DNA of 64,000 nucleotides from Cyrtodaria siliqua (GCA_037043455.1 JAWPHD010010251.1:1-64000), one strand, 5' to 3'. Numbered from the stretch's first letter, positions 46,401-58,121 are shown. Numbers and translations are program-made. The notes: generated by a model not told the origin, from the sequence alone.

Positions 46401-47598
46401 TGAAACAAACCATGGCCGGAGAACTTTACCAGTGCATTTCTTCGTGTCTAGCATGATTTATATGCACATTTGCACGTTGTTGCGTTATTCAATTTCCGTA
46501 TAATCAAATAGCAAATAATGAGCGTGAATTATTTAACATTTGTTATTTCTATAGACTGTGTTTATTAGTCTGAATGTAACCCTAGACATTGCCGAGCACT
46601 ATTAAACTAGCTCTTTTCGCCCGCCATAGGCTGATCTCGTCAAGAGTATTGCGTTTTATTCAAGTATAATTGCTGTTCCCAGTCACCACTATGATTTACA
46701 AGATTTATATTATTGTTCTGTTAACCAGTATTTATGTAAATCAAAGTATAACATTGGAATATAACCTAGTTATTAGATTGGCACTGAACAATAACTCAGC
46801 AAGATAATTGCCAGCCATTATTTGAACTGTCATTCGTCCGCATTAAGGCTGGATATCCCCATGAGCATTACTGTCTTACTGCATAACAAATCATACTAAC
46901 CTACTTTTATAATATGTATTAATAATATGAAACTTAAACTATAAGTAATCATTTTAGTAAAACAGAGTATAATAATGGACCTTTGGAAACGGCCGAGCAC
47001 GACGCATACGAAATATTGCAGTCTCGGTTTGATTGAGACTGTTCATGAGCGGTAGTGAAATATGCTAGCTACCGAGCCCGAAATCCAACATAGCGTTTTG
47101 TAAAATCCCTATCACATGCTTTTTGATGACGTCCTTAAAACCGGAGCGGTTGGTGGATGTGAGCAATTCGGATTTTGTCAGATTCCTCTCTGAAATTAGG
47201 GAGTATTGCCAGCAAACTTTACTTCGATCCATGCCATCAATCAATGTAAACTATTTACAGATTCTTGTTAAAAGGATGTCCGTATACTGGTATTATTACG
47301 AAATTAAAACTCTAAAGCACGCTGAATAATACTCGTTATTTAGAGTAATATTAACATGATAAATAAGTAACAATTTCAAGATATTAGTTCTTGGTGTTGT
47401 TTCATTTATTAAACCAGCCCTGACAAGCTTAACAGAAACGAATTGACTTATCACGCTAATGGAAGTACTTTTTAAAAGCAGACAAAAACAGGAATGTAAC
47501 ATTCTCAGAACGCACTACTCCAAAACCGCGCATTCAAAAAGCAATCAAGAGTTCAAGTTTAAATATAAGTAAGACTTGTGACACAACAAACATACATA
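46401..47598. other. Unassigned
   Basis: No supported gene. The frame at 47123-47329 is unrecognised. Confidence 0.4.
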
Positions 47599-47705
47599 GA
47601 TGGATATCAGGGGTACCGTCTTAAAACTGTCAGTCGACCCAACAAATATACATGGATTGATATCAGGGGTACCGTCTTAGAACTGTCAGTCGACACAACA
47701 AACAG
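47599..47705 (-). repeat. Penelope-like tail scrap in tandem duplicate
   Basis: GGATATCAGGGGTACCGTCT with AACTGTCAGTCGA and ACAACAAA occurs twice (47600 and about 47656). It resembles the ACAATAGGGCTACCGCCTTG, AACGGTCAGTGGC block of the inverted tails. Confidence 0.5.
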
Positions 47706-48249
47706 GCATTTTTGATGACGACGACAGTCACAAGCATCGGACTAATTCCGAGATAGTCGATACATGCATTATTTCACATTACTAGTCTTATAATTTGAAG
47801 ATAACGCAGTAAGGATGTCTTTGTTAAACTGTGCAAGAATGCCCAATCAAAACCAAAGAGTTTTGAACTATGATTCTCACTCAATCACGAGCAATTTTAA
47901 GTTGTTCTGGTTTGCATATTTTGCATTATTGCTCCTGATAAATATGTGTTCTGTTGAAAGTATGATCACAGCATGATATTGAAAACTGCTGAGATTGGGT
48001 GTACAACGACACCAATACCGAAATATGACAACGTACGGGAGATGCAGAGGACTTCTAATCACAAAAATGAAACACATAGACAATGAACCAGTTTTTGTGT
48101 GCGCAAAGGACTATATATCACCGAAAATACTGTTAACCTGGAACGGACATCTTCAGAATAAAAATATGGGGTTTAGTTATAATAGTAAATATAGCAAATC
48201 TGAAGTATGTAGTAGGACCCTGAAACCTAGTTTCTTCAAACTGTAGAAG
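47706..48249 (+). other. Unassigned, with an 83-codon open frame
   Basis: The frame 47995-48246 contains RHQYRNMTTYGRCRGLLITK and LTWNGHLQNKNMGFSYN. It has no recognised domain and ends where the Penelope-like fragment begins. Confidence 0.25.
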
Positions 48250-49015
48250 GCAAGACGATGTTAAATCTTCTGCGACAAGGACTATCACAACCTGACTTCT
48301 ATGGTGATATACTAATACAAACTTCGTAAGATCCTTGGGCATGTTAACTTTCATACAATCTGTATACTTTTTAAAAGGTTTATCAAAAGAGGTTATGACC
48401 CTATCATTGTGCAACGTACTGTATGATTAGTAGTTGACCAATTTACAGTTCACCACTATGCCTTCATTTATGATTGTGCGATGACTGCACCGATTTTAGA
48501 CTATGTTGAGGGCTACCTAAATCCTGAGAGGACGGCAATGTTTGATGTATGTTTCCAGTCTGTTTTGTCGTGACTTTAATTGTTTATTCTCTTGCTGCTC
48601 TGACTTCTGCCAAGTCACCGAGTACTTGCTGTGTGTCGTTCTATGCTTTTGTTTTTTATATGCATATATACACGATCATCGTTGTGTTATGCGTATATTG
48701 CCTATCAATTCTGTCTATTAGTAAATTGTTAGAGGATATAGTCTGTCCAGTTTTGCTGAACTGACACTAGGGTAAGACTGAGGTTTCATGCACCCTAGAC
48801 CCTGGTTTACCCCCCCCCCCCCCCCCCACACCCCCACCCCGGTGTCTTTCTTTGCCACTGGCTGTTCCTAGGCAGTAGCCCAATTGTCAACCCTCTTTTG
48901 ATGTCATATAACTTTACTTTTATTCATATTTGTAATTGTTGTTTGTTTCGATGTGTGTTTTTTGTTGGCTGTGGTCCGTGCATGCTACGTTTCGACGGTT
49001 ATATTTACTTTTAAT
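48250..49015 (+). pseudogene. Penelope-like fragment, C-terminus plus 3' tail
   Basis: The order is CTTCTGCGACAAGGACTATC (LLRQGLS), GACTTCTATGGTGATAT, GGTTATGACCCTATCATTGT, TTCATTTATGATTGTGCGATG, AAATCCTGAGAGGACGGCAATG, CTCTGACTTCTGCCAAGTCA, then the tail with GGGTAAGACTGAGGTTTCAT and GTAGCCCAATTGTCAACCC. A run of 19 C (48811-48829) replaces the usual CCTGGTTTAAACCCC block. Stops and frameshifts are present. Confidence 0.7.
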
Positions 49016-50269
49016 ACATACCAAATATAATGTGTCTCTAACTATCAATATACCAGCCAGATGAACATTGTAGCGTCACATTTTTCTTTTTTGTTCTTCT
49101 TAATGTTTGTTTGTTTTGACAGTGTTTTTTTTCGGTAGTATATGTTTTGTAAATGACGTTTATACCTACATTTGATGCCGCACATGTATCACATTAACAC
49201 ATATATTTATTTTAATAAATACAGATGTTGCCTGAAAGTGTTCTACAAGGTACTGTAGTGTAACATTTCGTTCTTATGACTGATTTGAATGTAACTAAAT
49301 ATGTTAATATATAGTATTAAGCACTTACAAAAACGCATTAGGATGCACAGTTTTTAGAAATTAAACATTTCGATACCATAAATGTTGGCTGCATAAACAC
49401 TTTTAATATCCTGGCTCCGAACCTAAATATGCAGATAATGTGATAAGAATTTTATTTGTTTCGCTATCGTTTAAATCTCATCGTTAAATCTCATCGATCG
49501 GCAAAACGCAAATATGCTGTTTGAATTTCAAATTCAGCTTTTCAGTTATTTTAAAACACTGGGATATTCAACTGTATGGAGAAAAATATTTTCAAACTTT
49601 CATTTGTAAATGACAAAAGCATCATCAGATAACATCGTTGTTGGCACATGATAGTATCAAAGTAGATACAAAAGTCGAACAAGAAATGTAAAAAAAAATT
49701 CTCAGAATGTTCACCAACAACACGCATTTAAACTGTATAGAATAGACTAATTGAATTGACAACACTGACTGTGGCTTGAAAATGGCTCCCCATGCTACGT
49801 ATCGGTAGTGTTATGACTAACTTGTCTAACTAGCTGATTGTGGACGTTGCGCCCGTCTTAATGCGCTTAGCAATGCACGTAGACCAGCGCTTGTTATGTG
49901 ATAACCATGAGACTAGTTAACAAAGTATTGTATAGCGTGTAAATATATCATATTTTACCGTGCGTTGAGATGTACGCCATAACTAATTCGTCATCAGCTA
50001 TACATTAACGTCTCTCATTTCGTTGATAACAATGCAACATCCCATCAGTCGCACATGTCGTTAATACCAATTCATCATCTCACCAGAAAATGTCGTCTCT
50101 GACATTGAAACTTTAATGAATTCCCACTGGTTTATCATAAATACGCATACACGTCTTTTTGTGTTGTAATCTTTTCACATATACATGTTTTGTTGTTTAG
50201 AAGTATAAAACATAGACTTCAAAGTGCTACATTGTATCACACGCACAAGCAGGGACAAACAAGGAGCAG
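49016..50269. other. Unassigned
   Basis: No supported feature. Confidence 0.4.
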
Positions 50270-50375
50270 AGTAAATGCAGAATGTAAAGGGCAATACCCA
50301 ACACAACGAGTGGTGAAGACAGGGTTACCGACTTGAAACGGTCAGTAGGCAATAAGGCCTACTGGTTATCTTAAA
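50270..50375 (-). repeat. Penelope-like tail scrap, inverted
   Basis: GGTGAAGACAGGGTTACCGA, TTGAAACGGTCAGTAGGCAA and AAGGCCTACTGG follow the inverted tail pattern. Confidence 0.55.
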
Positions 50376-50911
50376 TTGATGTCATTTATACACAACTCCC
50401 ATTATTATACTGTCTTCAGCGCTCACAATGACAAGACATTGTAACCAAAAGTACACCCCGCCAAAAGGAAATCCACAACAACAATGACCACAACCCAGAA
50501 ACCAGGAAATATCATGGTAAAACTAACAAAAATACAATAGAAAAACATTTAATTAGAAACAGCTCAGGATGTATCATAAATTGCACTGAACAAACATAAC
50601 AGTTTCACCCAAAGAGAAAATAAAACATGTTTGAATATAGTCGAGCATCAACTTTTCGATCTAGACAAGTTAACTCAGTTCATTAGCTTCAATGAATCCC
50701 GAAGGCACGTTTCATTATGTCAAATTTACCGCGACAGATACCAACAAAGTGTTTAACCAAATTGAATGTTTCGTCAACATTTCAAATCGCACTAATCGAT
50801 AGGAAAATACATTGAACGTTAAATCGTTTAAATACATGAAATATTTATAAATGCGATTATATATGTCAAAGAATAATAAAGAACTCATATTTAATAATAG
50901 AAACAGTTTAG
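50376..50911. other. Unassigned
   Basis: No supported feature. Confidence 0.4.
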
Positions 50912-51180
50912 ATTTTTAAAAAAGATCGCGAACACACAAAGGGTCTGTAAAAAATGTTGCAAAGTCCATAGAAACAATAACAGTTACAGACATTCGAGTA
51001 ACCAATAAAAAGATTATTAATTTGTGTGAAAACTTTCATTATTAACGATAATTATTGTTGATTGTTGATCTATTGTGAATTATCAACTGAGATAATATGG
51101 GTTATGGTCGAATGTCATGGTCGAGCGATCATTGTACGGGTTCGAACACTGCCATGGTCCAGAACTTTTTTTACAGAGTA
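50912..51180. mobile_element. Tc1-type MITE, copy lacking its left end
   Basis: From ATCGCGAACACACAAAGGGT to the right terminus GGTCCAGAACTTTTTTTACA then GAGTA it matches 54190-54450 at high identity by eye. Left of 50912 the match stops, so the left inverted repeat is missing. Confidence 0.8.
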
Positions 51181-52081
51181 TATTATTTTAAGTTGGATAA
51201 AAATGCTGTCCACCATTAATGGGGCATTATTCGCGCACCTTAATAATGGCGATATCTTCATACATTTAAAGTATATAATACATAACTTAATTCATGTCTT
51301 GAAGGGAACGTGTGAGATTTAAACAATCTTGCCAAGAATAGTATCAATATCACAACTGGGGATAAGGATTTACTTTTTAAAAATCATCATGTTTAAGTGT
51401 ACTCATTTGAAAGTAACCCGATAACAGTCAAATAACAAACAGAAACTGTGTGATTATAAAGTAACCGTTATGGTTAGCGTTTTCAGTACTGGTTCTACCC
51501 AGGAGTAAGTGGGCGGTCTGCCTCCGTCGTGAAACAAATGGACCGTCATTAGAACGTGCTTAAAATGACGTAAACCACTATTTACCAACCCTTATGGTTT
51601 TAACAAATAATGGAAGAATTGTGTAATTGCCGCTAGCGTGTGACATAACACGCCAGACTTGTTAAGAGATGCTTCTGCTCGATAAAGATATTGGCGTGTA
51701 CATTTTAGTGGTCTGGAATTATTACTAGAATATCACATTAACTTATCGATTAACTCTATTACGAATATTACCCGAAATGGTGTTCACAATCAGACTGATC
51801 GGGGATTTATTTTTTACATAGTTATATAAGTAATGCATACGTCTTTTAAATAGATACACAAACACAAACTCGTAAGAGAGTGTAGACGAAATATTCAGCA
51901 AATCAAACTCATTATATCGACTTTAAGACAAATTGTAACCTGAATGTTAGTGTCATACTATCGTTCAAATCGTATCTATCGAGATAAAAAGAAAATAACA
52001 ATAAATTTCATTTCAAAATAAGTTTCTTTATGTAAACCCTATCTGTATTCTACACTTGGTAAATTTGAACATAACAATTAT
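51181..52081 (+). other. Unassigned, with a SINE body fragment near 51478-51530
   Basis: TACTGGTTCTACCCAGGAGT, AAGTGGGCGGTCTGCCTCC match the SINE body at 32580-32650 in plus orientation. The rest is unassigned. Confidence 0.45.
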
Positions 52082-52381
52082 ATGGATTTTAGCTTAAAGG
52101 GACTGGTGGCGGTATCATTCTTTCTTTGTTACTGCATACAATCATGGTCTTGGATAGATAAAGTAAATTACAATATATTGCAAGTTATACTTGTAGAGGA
52201 GTTTACATATGTTAGAAATGAAACGTCTCTGTACCGTGCTCGTTGTAGTAATGCATTGAACGACGAACACACATTGTATGACACAATGTATCCGGAGACA
52301 AGGACAACGTTTAACGAAGGAACATTCAGTTTCGTTGCACTGACTCCCACATATCGCACCTTGCTCTTATTGAGAACTTAA
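52082..52381 (+). CDS. Possible small secreted protein or exon, unrecognised (weak)
   Basis: The 99-codon frame begins MDFSLKGLVAVSFFLCYCIQ with SWSW following, which looks like a signal peptide: one basic residue, a hydrophobic core and a small-residue end. The remainder is polar, with an N-glycosylation-type site (VRNETS) and one further Cys. No family is recognised. No adjacent exon, splice signal or polyadenylation context could be established, and a 60-100 codon frame is expected by chance in 64 kb. I keep it only because of the N-terminal pattern. Confidence 0.15.
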   Translation: MDFSLKGLVAVSFFLCYCIQSWSWIDKVNYNILQVILVEEFTYVRNETSLYRARCSNALNDEHTLYDTMYPETRTTFNEGTFSFVALTPTYRTLLLLRT

Positions 52382-53082
52382 GTACATAGTGTGTAATCCG
52401 TCTACCAAGCCCATTTCTGCATTAGTGAGACTATTTCTGAGCTCATATCCATGAAACGCAGTGGGGAATAACTATAGTTTTATTAGGTTAATCGAGGTTT
52501 GCGGAAGGAAGACCGACGGACAAAGTCCTACTATGGCGTGAATAGCATTATTGTCATTTTGACATCTTTCAGACGTACGGTAGACATCAGTCTTAATATT
52601 TTCAAGGTAGCAGGACTAATTTGAAATTGAAAGGACATTACTTTACCTTTACCATTTACATTAGTTCAATTTGATATGAACGTTTTTATTAAACAATGAC
52701 TATATGTATATGTATATATGTGTACTCCAAATAAAACATATAAACTGGATGGTAAATATAACTTTAAAGTGCCAAGCAGTGTAGCAGTGACTCAGTCAGA
52801 TGTACTAAGCAGTATTATAATGTACATTTAAGGTACAATATTCAAGGAAGTTAGAGTTTTTCACTGTTACTCCAACTAGTGTACCGAAGGAACGCTTTAT
52901 TGTTCAGTTAAGAACCACTTTTAAAACGAATCTGTATGTATGCGATTATAAGGTGCTTATTAATAATTGTTAAATAAGGAAAAACATAGTTTATGCTTTG
53001 CAAGTTTGTTTAATCATGTTAATGTTTAACGTCATTTTTCAGCACGTTTTTAATTATGTTTGATGGTCGAATTTTAGTGTCG
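52382..53082. other. Unassigned
   Basis: No supported feature. Confidence 0.4.
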
Positions 53083-53125
53083 GAGGTGGACCACCCACTT
53101 GTTCAAGGTAGAACCAGTTTCTTTT
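53083..53125 (-). repeat. SINE body fragment, inverted
   Basis: GGAGGTGGACCACCCACTTG and AAGGTAGAACCAGT match 32584-32625 (GGAGGTAGACCACCCACTTA, AAGTGGAACCAGT). Confidence 0.6.
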
Positions 53126-53164
53126 GATAACTCTCGCAAACTGAAAAAATCTATACTTTCTAAC

Positions 53165-53625
53165 CTACAATAAGTGTAAAAGTCGAACATCAGAAAATGC
53201 GGCTTTCACAGAACACAGTAAACCCAAAAAAACAAGCAAAACGACAAACATGAATGGCAATGTTAATAGAAATATGACGTCGCAAACACAAAAAAGGTTG
53301 ACAATAGGGCTACCGCCTTGAAACGGTCAGTGACAAAAAAGGCTGCTGGGGGTTTACACCAGGTTCTAGGGTGCACCAAGCCTCACACTTACGCTACTTC
53401 ATCCTAATAAAACGGGACCGTGTAAATAAAGAAAACCCGCCAGGAACTATTATCTAACCAACAAGGCAGCATTAATAGTTAATATAAGAAAAACAAAAAG
53501 ATGCTCGTGTATACATAAATACAAACAACCTATAGCCTAGAAAGCCACAAAGAAAGTACTCAGTGACTTGGCAGAACCCAGAGCTACACGAGAATAACCA
53601 TTAAGGGCACGGCAAGTCACGGCAA
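53165..53625 (-). repeat. Penelope-like 3' fragment, inverted
   Basis: GACAATAGGGCTACCGCCTT, GAAACGGTCAGTGACAAAAA, GGTTCTAGGGTGCACCAAGC, AAACGGGACCGTGTAAATAA and CTCAGTGACTTGGCAGA mirror the family tail in full order. Confidence 0.75.
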
Positions 53626-53629
53626 GCTT

Positions 53630-53710
53630 CTAGTGAGATTCGAACCCTCAGCCGCGAGAGACGGGAAGGTTTCAAATGTCTGCGTCTGTTCACTCTCGAC
53701 CACGGAGGCA
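53630..53710 (-). mobile_element. tRNA-derived SINE head, inverted
   Basis: The minus strand reads GTGCCTCCGTGGTCGAGAGT (A-box-like), then ACGCAGACATTTGAAACCTT, CGCGGCTGAGGGTTCGAATC (B box GGTTCGAATC). The plan resembles a Ser/Leu-type tRNA, with a long variable region, and matches the head at 32685-32762. No acceptor stem pairing is evident, so it is a SINE head, not a tRNA gene. Confidence 0.6.
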
Positions 53711-54032
53711 CTTTAACTGAGGCCATGATGTATACCCGCCGAATATAGTAATCCCCTTTAACTGAGGCCATGATGTATACCCGCCGAATATAGTAATCCC
53801 CTTTAACCATGATGTATACCCGCCGAATATAGTAATCCCCTTAAACTGAGGCCATGATGTATACCCGCCGAATATAGTAATCCCCTTTAACTGAGGCCAT
53901 GATGTATACCCGCCGAATATAGTAATCCCCTCGCCGAATATAGTAATCCCCTTTAACTGAGGCCATGATGTATACCCGCCGAATATAGTAATCCCCTTTA
54001 ACTGAGGCCATGATGTATACCAACCGAATATA
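53711..54032. repeat. 45-bp satellite array
   Basis: The unit runs from TTTAACTGAGGCCATGATGT through ATACCCGCCGAATATAGTAA to TCCCC. About seven units are present, some shortened (near 53806 and 53931). Because 45 is a multiple of three, the minus strand stays open as a repeated KGDYYIRRVYIMASV frame, which is not evidence for a protein. The array resumes for part of a unit at 54451 after the MITE. Confidence 0.93.
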
Positions 54033-54450
54033 TACTCAGTAAAAAAAGTTTTGGACCAGGGTATATAAAGTCATATAAAAATAAAACTAGTGGACAGAAT
54101 TTAAGTATCCTTTTTAAGTAACCAAGGTTTACCCTACCAGGTTAATTTTGTACCAGAAACATTAAATTCCAAACAAGATTTGATTTTAAAAACATATCGC
54201 GAACACACAAAGGGTCTGTAAAAAATGTTGCAAAGTCCATTAAAAGTAACAGTTACGGACACATTCGAGTAACCAATAAAAAGATTATTATTTTTTCGCA
54301 AACTTTCATTGTAAACGATAATTATTGTTGAGTGTTGATCTATTGTGAATTATCGACTGAGATAATAAGGGTTTTGGTCGAATGTCAAGGTTAAGCGATT
54401 ATTGTACGGGTTCGAACACTGCCATGGTCCAAAACTTCTTTTACAGAGTA
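54033..54450. mobile_element. Tc1-type MITE inserted in the 45-bp satellite (418 bp)
   Basis: The left end TACTCAGTAAAAAAAGTTTT plus GGACC and the right end GGTCCAAAACTTCTTTTACA plus GAGTA are 25-bp inverted repeats with two mismatches. TA flanks both sides (54031-54032 and 54451-54452). Removing the element and one TA restores GAATATAGTAATCCCC, exactly the satellite unit. It is non-coding, and contains a GGGTTCGAACACTGCC word near its right end. TA target, 5'-TACTCAGT and length fit a non-autonomous Tc1/mariner element. Confidence 0.93.
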
Positions 54451-55314
54451 TAGTAATCCCCTTTAAACAGCATTGCCAATCGTTAGATGCACATGTGCAG
54501 ATTTAATCAATAGCGAGACTCTTGAGGAGTATTTAACGAACCTTAATAACAATATTTCTTCCTTCGCATAATCACCATTGTTTTGAATTGAGTTATGTAT
54601 TCCGTATTGAGTTATTTTGCGGATGAGCGTAAATCCTATACAACTTCATTTTGATATAAAAAATATTATTCATAAGACATGCTCTCGCTAAAATTATTGC
54701 CACTCTGTCAATACATAAAACAACCAGGATATATATATTATTTATGTTCCTTGCCAACAGAACCCAATTAATGCACAATAGTAAGGGTAACGCTGCTCAT
54801 CTAATTGAGGTGATGATATGGTTTACATTGACTATTTTTCTGTAACATAATGATATATTGTATAATATGTTAAATACATACAATTTATATTATATGATTA
54901 TTATAGACGATGGACAGAAATATGTACATAGCATGCCAAATGTCGCCGTCACTTTTAAAAATGTAAAATAATCTATTAAACAGAAACAAGGTTAAACCAT
55001 TGGAACTGTCAATGCTAAAGATTTGATATTAGCATGTCTTTCCGCATCAATCTAATCTTAGAATTGTACGAGATTGTTAACCAATATCATAATAAAAAAA
55101 AAGGCAAGACGATGTTTATGAATATATTCCACCAAATCTTTCGATAGATTTTATAAAATTAATATATTCTATCAAATAATAGACGTAAGTGTATGTTTAT
55201 AAATATATATCCCTTCAAATGGTAGAATCTTAGAAGACAAAACGAAAACAGTAATATAATCATTCCACCATATAGAGAACTTTGCATGCATACCAAAATT
55301 AAACTTTTCAACGT
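54451..55314. other. Satellite remnant, then unassigned
   Basis: TAGTAATCCCCTTTAA (54451-54466) completes the broken satellite unit. The rest is AT-rich with no supported feature. Confidence 0.5.
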
Positions 55315-55925
55315 ACTGCATGATTGGTGGTGGAACGTTTTACAGTTCGCCACTATGCTTTCCTCTTTAATTGTACGATGACCGGACAGGCTGTGGACCC
55401 TATGATGACGCCTACCTAAAGCCCATTGGGACGATGGCGTTTGATGTTTGTCTATGATATTTCTTGTCGTGTCCTTATTGGTTTATTCGCTTGTTGCTCT
55501 GGCTTCTGCCAAGTCATTGAGTACCTTCATTGTGGCTTTCTAGGCTATTGTTTTCTTGTATTATATTTACACGAGCATATTTGTGTTTTACTTATATTGC
55601 CTATTGATGTTGCCTTGGTGGTTAGGATTAGATCATGGCGGGGATTTCTTTATTTACACTGTCCTGTTTTAATGGGATGAAAGTAGGGTAAGTGTGAAGT
55701 TTGGTGCACCCTAGAACCGGTTTAAACCCCACAGTGACCTACTTTGCCACGGACCGTTCCAAGGCGGTAGCCCTATTGTCAACCCTTTTGTGTTTGTGAT
55801 GTCGTTTGCATTATTATTACTTTTGCCTTCTTGTTTGTCTGTTTGCGTGTTTGTTTTAGTGTTTTGTGGTTGACTGTCTTCCTTGAATGCCACTTTCTCT
55901 GTTCGATCTTTTTATATTTCTTTTT
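55315..55925 (+). pseudogene. Penelope-like fragment with the best-preserved 3' tail
   Basis: It starts CAACGTACTGCATGATTGGT and passes through CACTATGCTTTCCTCTTTAA, ACCGGACAGGCTGTGGACCC, TTGCTCTGGCTTCTGCCAAG, GGCGGGGATTTCTTTATTTA, GGGTAAGTGTGAAGTTTGGT, CGGTAGCCCTATTGTCAACC and TTGTGGTTGACTGTCTTCCT to TTCGATCTTTTTATATTTCT. It can serve as the reference for the tail. An open frame at 55426-55680 (YDISCRVLIGLFACCSGFCQ) is continuous here. Confidence 0.75.
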
Positions 55926-56549
55926 ATTTACACGGATGCTGAGAGCAAGCAGTTTTCATTATCTCGACTGAAGAGCCTAAGTTTCAGTTGAAGTATTTAG
56001 CAAATTAAATATTTTCCTGAACTTTCATATTGCATCGATAGGGGCAAAACGCAATCAGAATCAGCGTTGGTAATTATTTAACCTGATCGTTATTGTACCT
56101 TCGCAATATTCAACATTCAACGTTTGTGTTAAGGTTAACAACATTAGGAAAAAAAGTAATGTCTTATCCGTAGTGTATATACTGCGTAGCTGAAGTGGAC
56201 GATTCTATTCGCGAGCTTATATTGCTCTGGTTGCAGAATTTATAAATTGCCAGGCGGATGTCTTTTACGATGTCATTTAGAGTCAGTCAACACGAGCTGA
56301 TCCATGAATTTTGATTTATTGGTTATGCTTAAATATGTCAATTGTTTTTAATTTTATTATTGTTTTCTTTTTTCTTTTACCCCGAGAAGTTTAAACCCCT
56401 ACTGATTACAATGGACTACATCAACTGCTATATATCACTTTGTCTTTGAAAAGTCAAGATGACGAATCAGGTCAGCCAATACATATAATAACCATCCATA
56501 GAAAGATTTTTATTGTATTAATATTATTATTGTATATATATAATATATA
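55926..56549. other. Unassigned
   Basis: No supported feature; a TA-rich tract borders the MITE at 56550. Confidence 0.4.
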
Positions 56550-56787
56550 TACTCAGTTGCAAAATAAAGTGGACACTGAGTTTTGTTTAGATTTAACTGT
56601 ATAAAAAAATAGAATTAAATTGACAAATTCCGAAATGAATATGCCATGTTTGGTACCAACGTTTTTATCATTCCATTGCCAATATCATGTTGTCATGTCG
56701 AATCATCAAGGGACTGTCGCTTGGTAAAGAGGATAGGGTGTTGTAAAGAAAATTTCCAAAGTGTCCAGTTTCTTTTGCAACTGAGTA
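56550..56787. mobile_element. Second Tc1-type MITE family (238 bp)
   Basis: The left end TACTCAGTTGCAAAATAAAG then TGGACACT mirrors the right end AGTGTCCAGTTTCTTTTGCA then ACTGAGTA: about 28 bp with few mismatches. TA flanks both sides, inside a TATATA tract. The interior differs from the element at 54033, and the frame running through it (56646-56909) is not a gene. Confidence 0.9.
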
Positions 56788-57255
56788 TATATACATATTA
56801 TTTTCTATTTCGACAATTTTTACTCCAATTTATTTTTACTCCCTTTGCCAACTTTAATAGTATGTTAGAGTATTTTAGCAAATTATGTTATTTTTTAAAA
56901 AATATTTAAACACATATGTTTTGCCACTTTGACATGAGGGAAAATTGCGAAGTTTTTGTAACGTTTTCTTTCAATATCAAATCGGAAAGACATTAATGAA
57001 GGTGCATTGAATATGGCAATCAAGTTGAAAATGACCCGATAAAAAAAGTGTCTAACACTAATATGGACAATTATGTCGTAACAAGGAACATGGAACATGG
57101 AACATTTTAAGGTATTATTTTATTTAAATATGTTATGTTATTTACATTGCCAATGAATTTTATTTGTGTTTTTCGAAAGTAACTTTGTTTTTGTTTCTAT
57201 TCCCAGTCACCCTAAAACCCCTTGCTAAAGATTACATTCCAAATGAATTAAGATA
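56788..57255. other. Unassigned
   Basis: No supported feature. Confidence 0.4.
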
Positions 57256-57372
57256 GCCATCGTCAGTTACTGCAAGATATCGTCAGTTACTGCAGGCCAT
57301 CGTCAGCTACTGCAAGCCATCGTCAGTTACTGCAAGCCATCGCCAGTTACTGCAAGCCATCGTCAGCTACTG
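57256..57372. repeat. 20-bp tandem repeat, six units
   Basis: Units of GCCATCGTCAGTTACTGCAA with single-base variants (CAGCTACTG, CGCCAG, GATATCG). Confidence 0.95.
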
Positions 57373-57837
57373 AAATTTAAAAACTATAAAACTGAAAAAT
57401 GAGAATTATTTTCAACCGTTTTCTGTTTTACATATAAAACAGTATCATAGATATAAACGTTGGAACTCAGGCATAGTTAACATATTATTGAACACAGCAC
57501 GAGTACCAACACAGCTTCAATGGATATCTTTATTATACACGTTTATATTTAGGTACATGCATTAGAGCACATTAAAATACTCACATGGTTGGTTGTTAAT
57601 TAAGCAAGCATAAATTAAGGTATTATACATTAATTATGTTCTTAATTTTAAGTTAGTTATTCAAAGATAGTCAACACTAAGATCTTGTGTATGGTGTGCG
57701 GTCTTGTGTTAGAGCTTCGAAGCAGATCGAAAGGTAATGGTAAAGGTAACATCTCTGTTGCCATGATATTTAATATCGAGCATTCTATCAAGAAAGCCAT
57801 CGAGAGGGATTAATATAATTTGAAATATCTTTCTTCC
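57373..57837. other. Unassigned
   Basis: No supported feature. Confidence 0.4.
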
Positions 57838-58121
57838 CATTCCGTGGTTCGAGTATTAACTTTCATACCCCATCCAACCCCTTCTTCAAGAAGCGAAAAT
57901 GGGGTTGGCTGAGGTATGAAATAAAAAAAACATTGATTTCGGCTTAAAACTGTGCCATATTGTAAAATTAAAGCATTTAATAGGACATTTTCAACAGGTT
58001 ATCGCATTTGTTTCATTGAAAACGTTTTTAAACGTGTTTTATAGTCGAAATATCCGTTATAAAATCCTGCTAATATAAGCTTTCCTATCATTTAATGGAA
58101 TTAAGGCAGGAAAACGTAATG
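57838..58121 (-). mobile_element. CATTACGTGG MITE, copy 4, inverted (284 bp)
   Basis: It begins CATTCCGTGGTTCGAGTATT and ends GGCAGGAAAACGTAATG. The interior mirrors copy 1 (CTTTCATACCCCATCCAACC, GATTTCGGCTTAAAA, GTGTTTTATAGTCGAAATAT, CCGTTATAAAATCC). Confidence 0.85.

Noticed and set aside
53601..54023. Minus-strand open frames with repeated KGDYYIRRVYIMASV
   Set aside because: The satellite unit is 45 bp, so any stop-free unit stays open. This is a by-product of the array, not a repeat protein.
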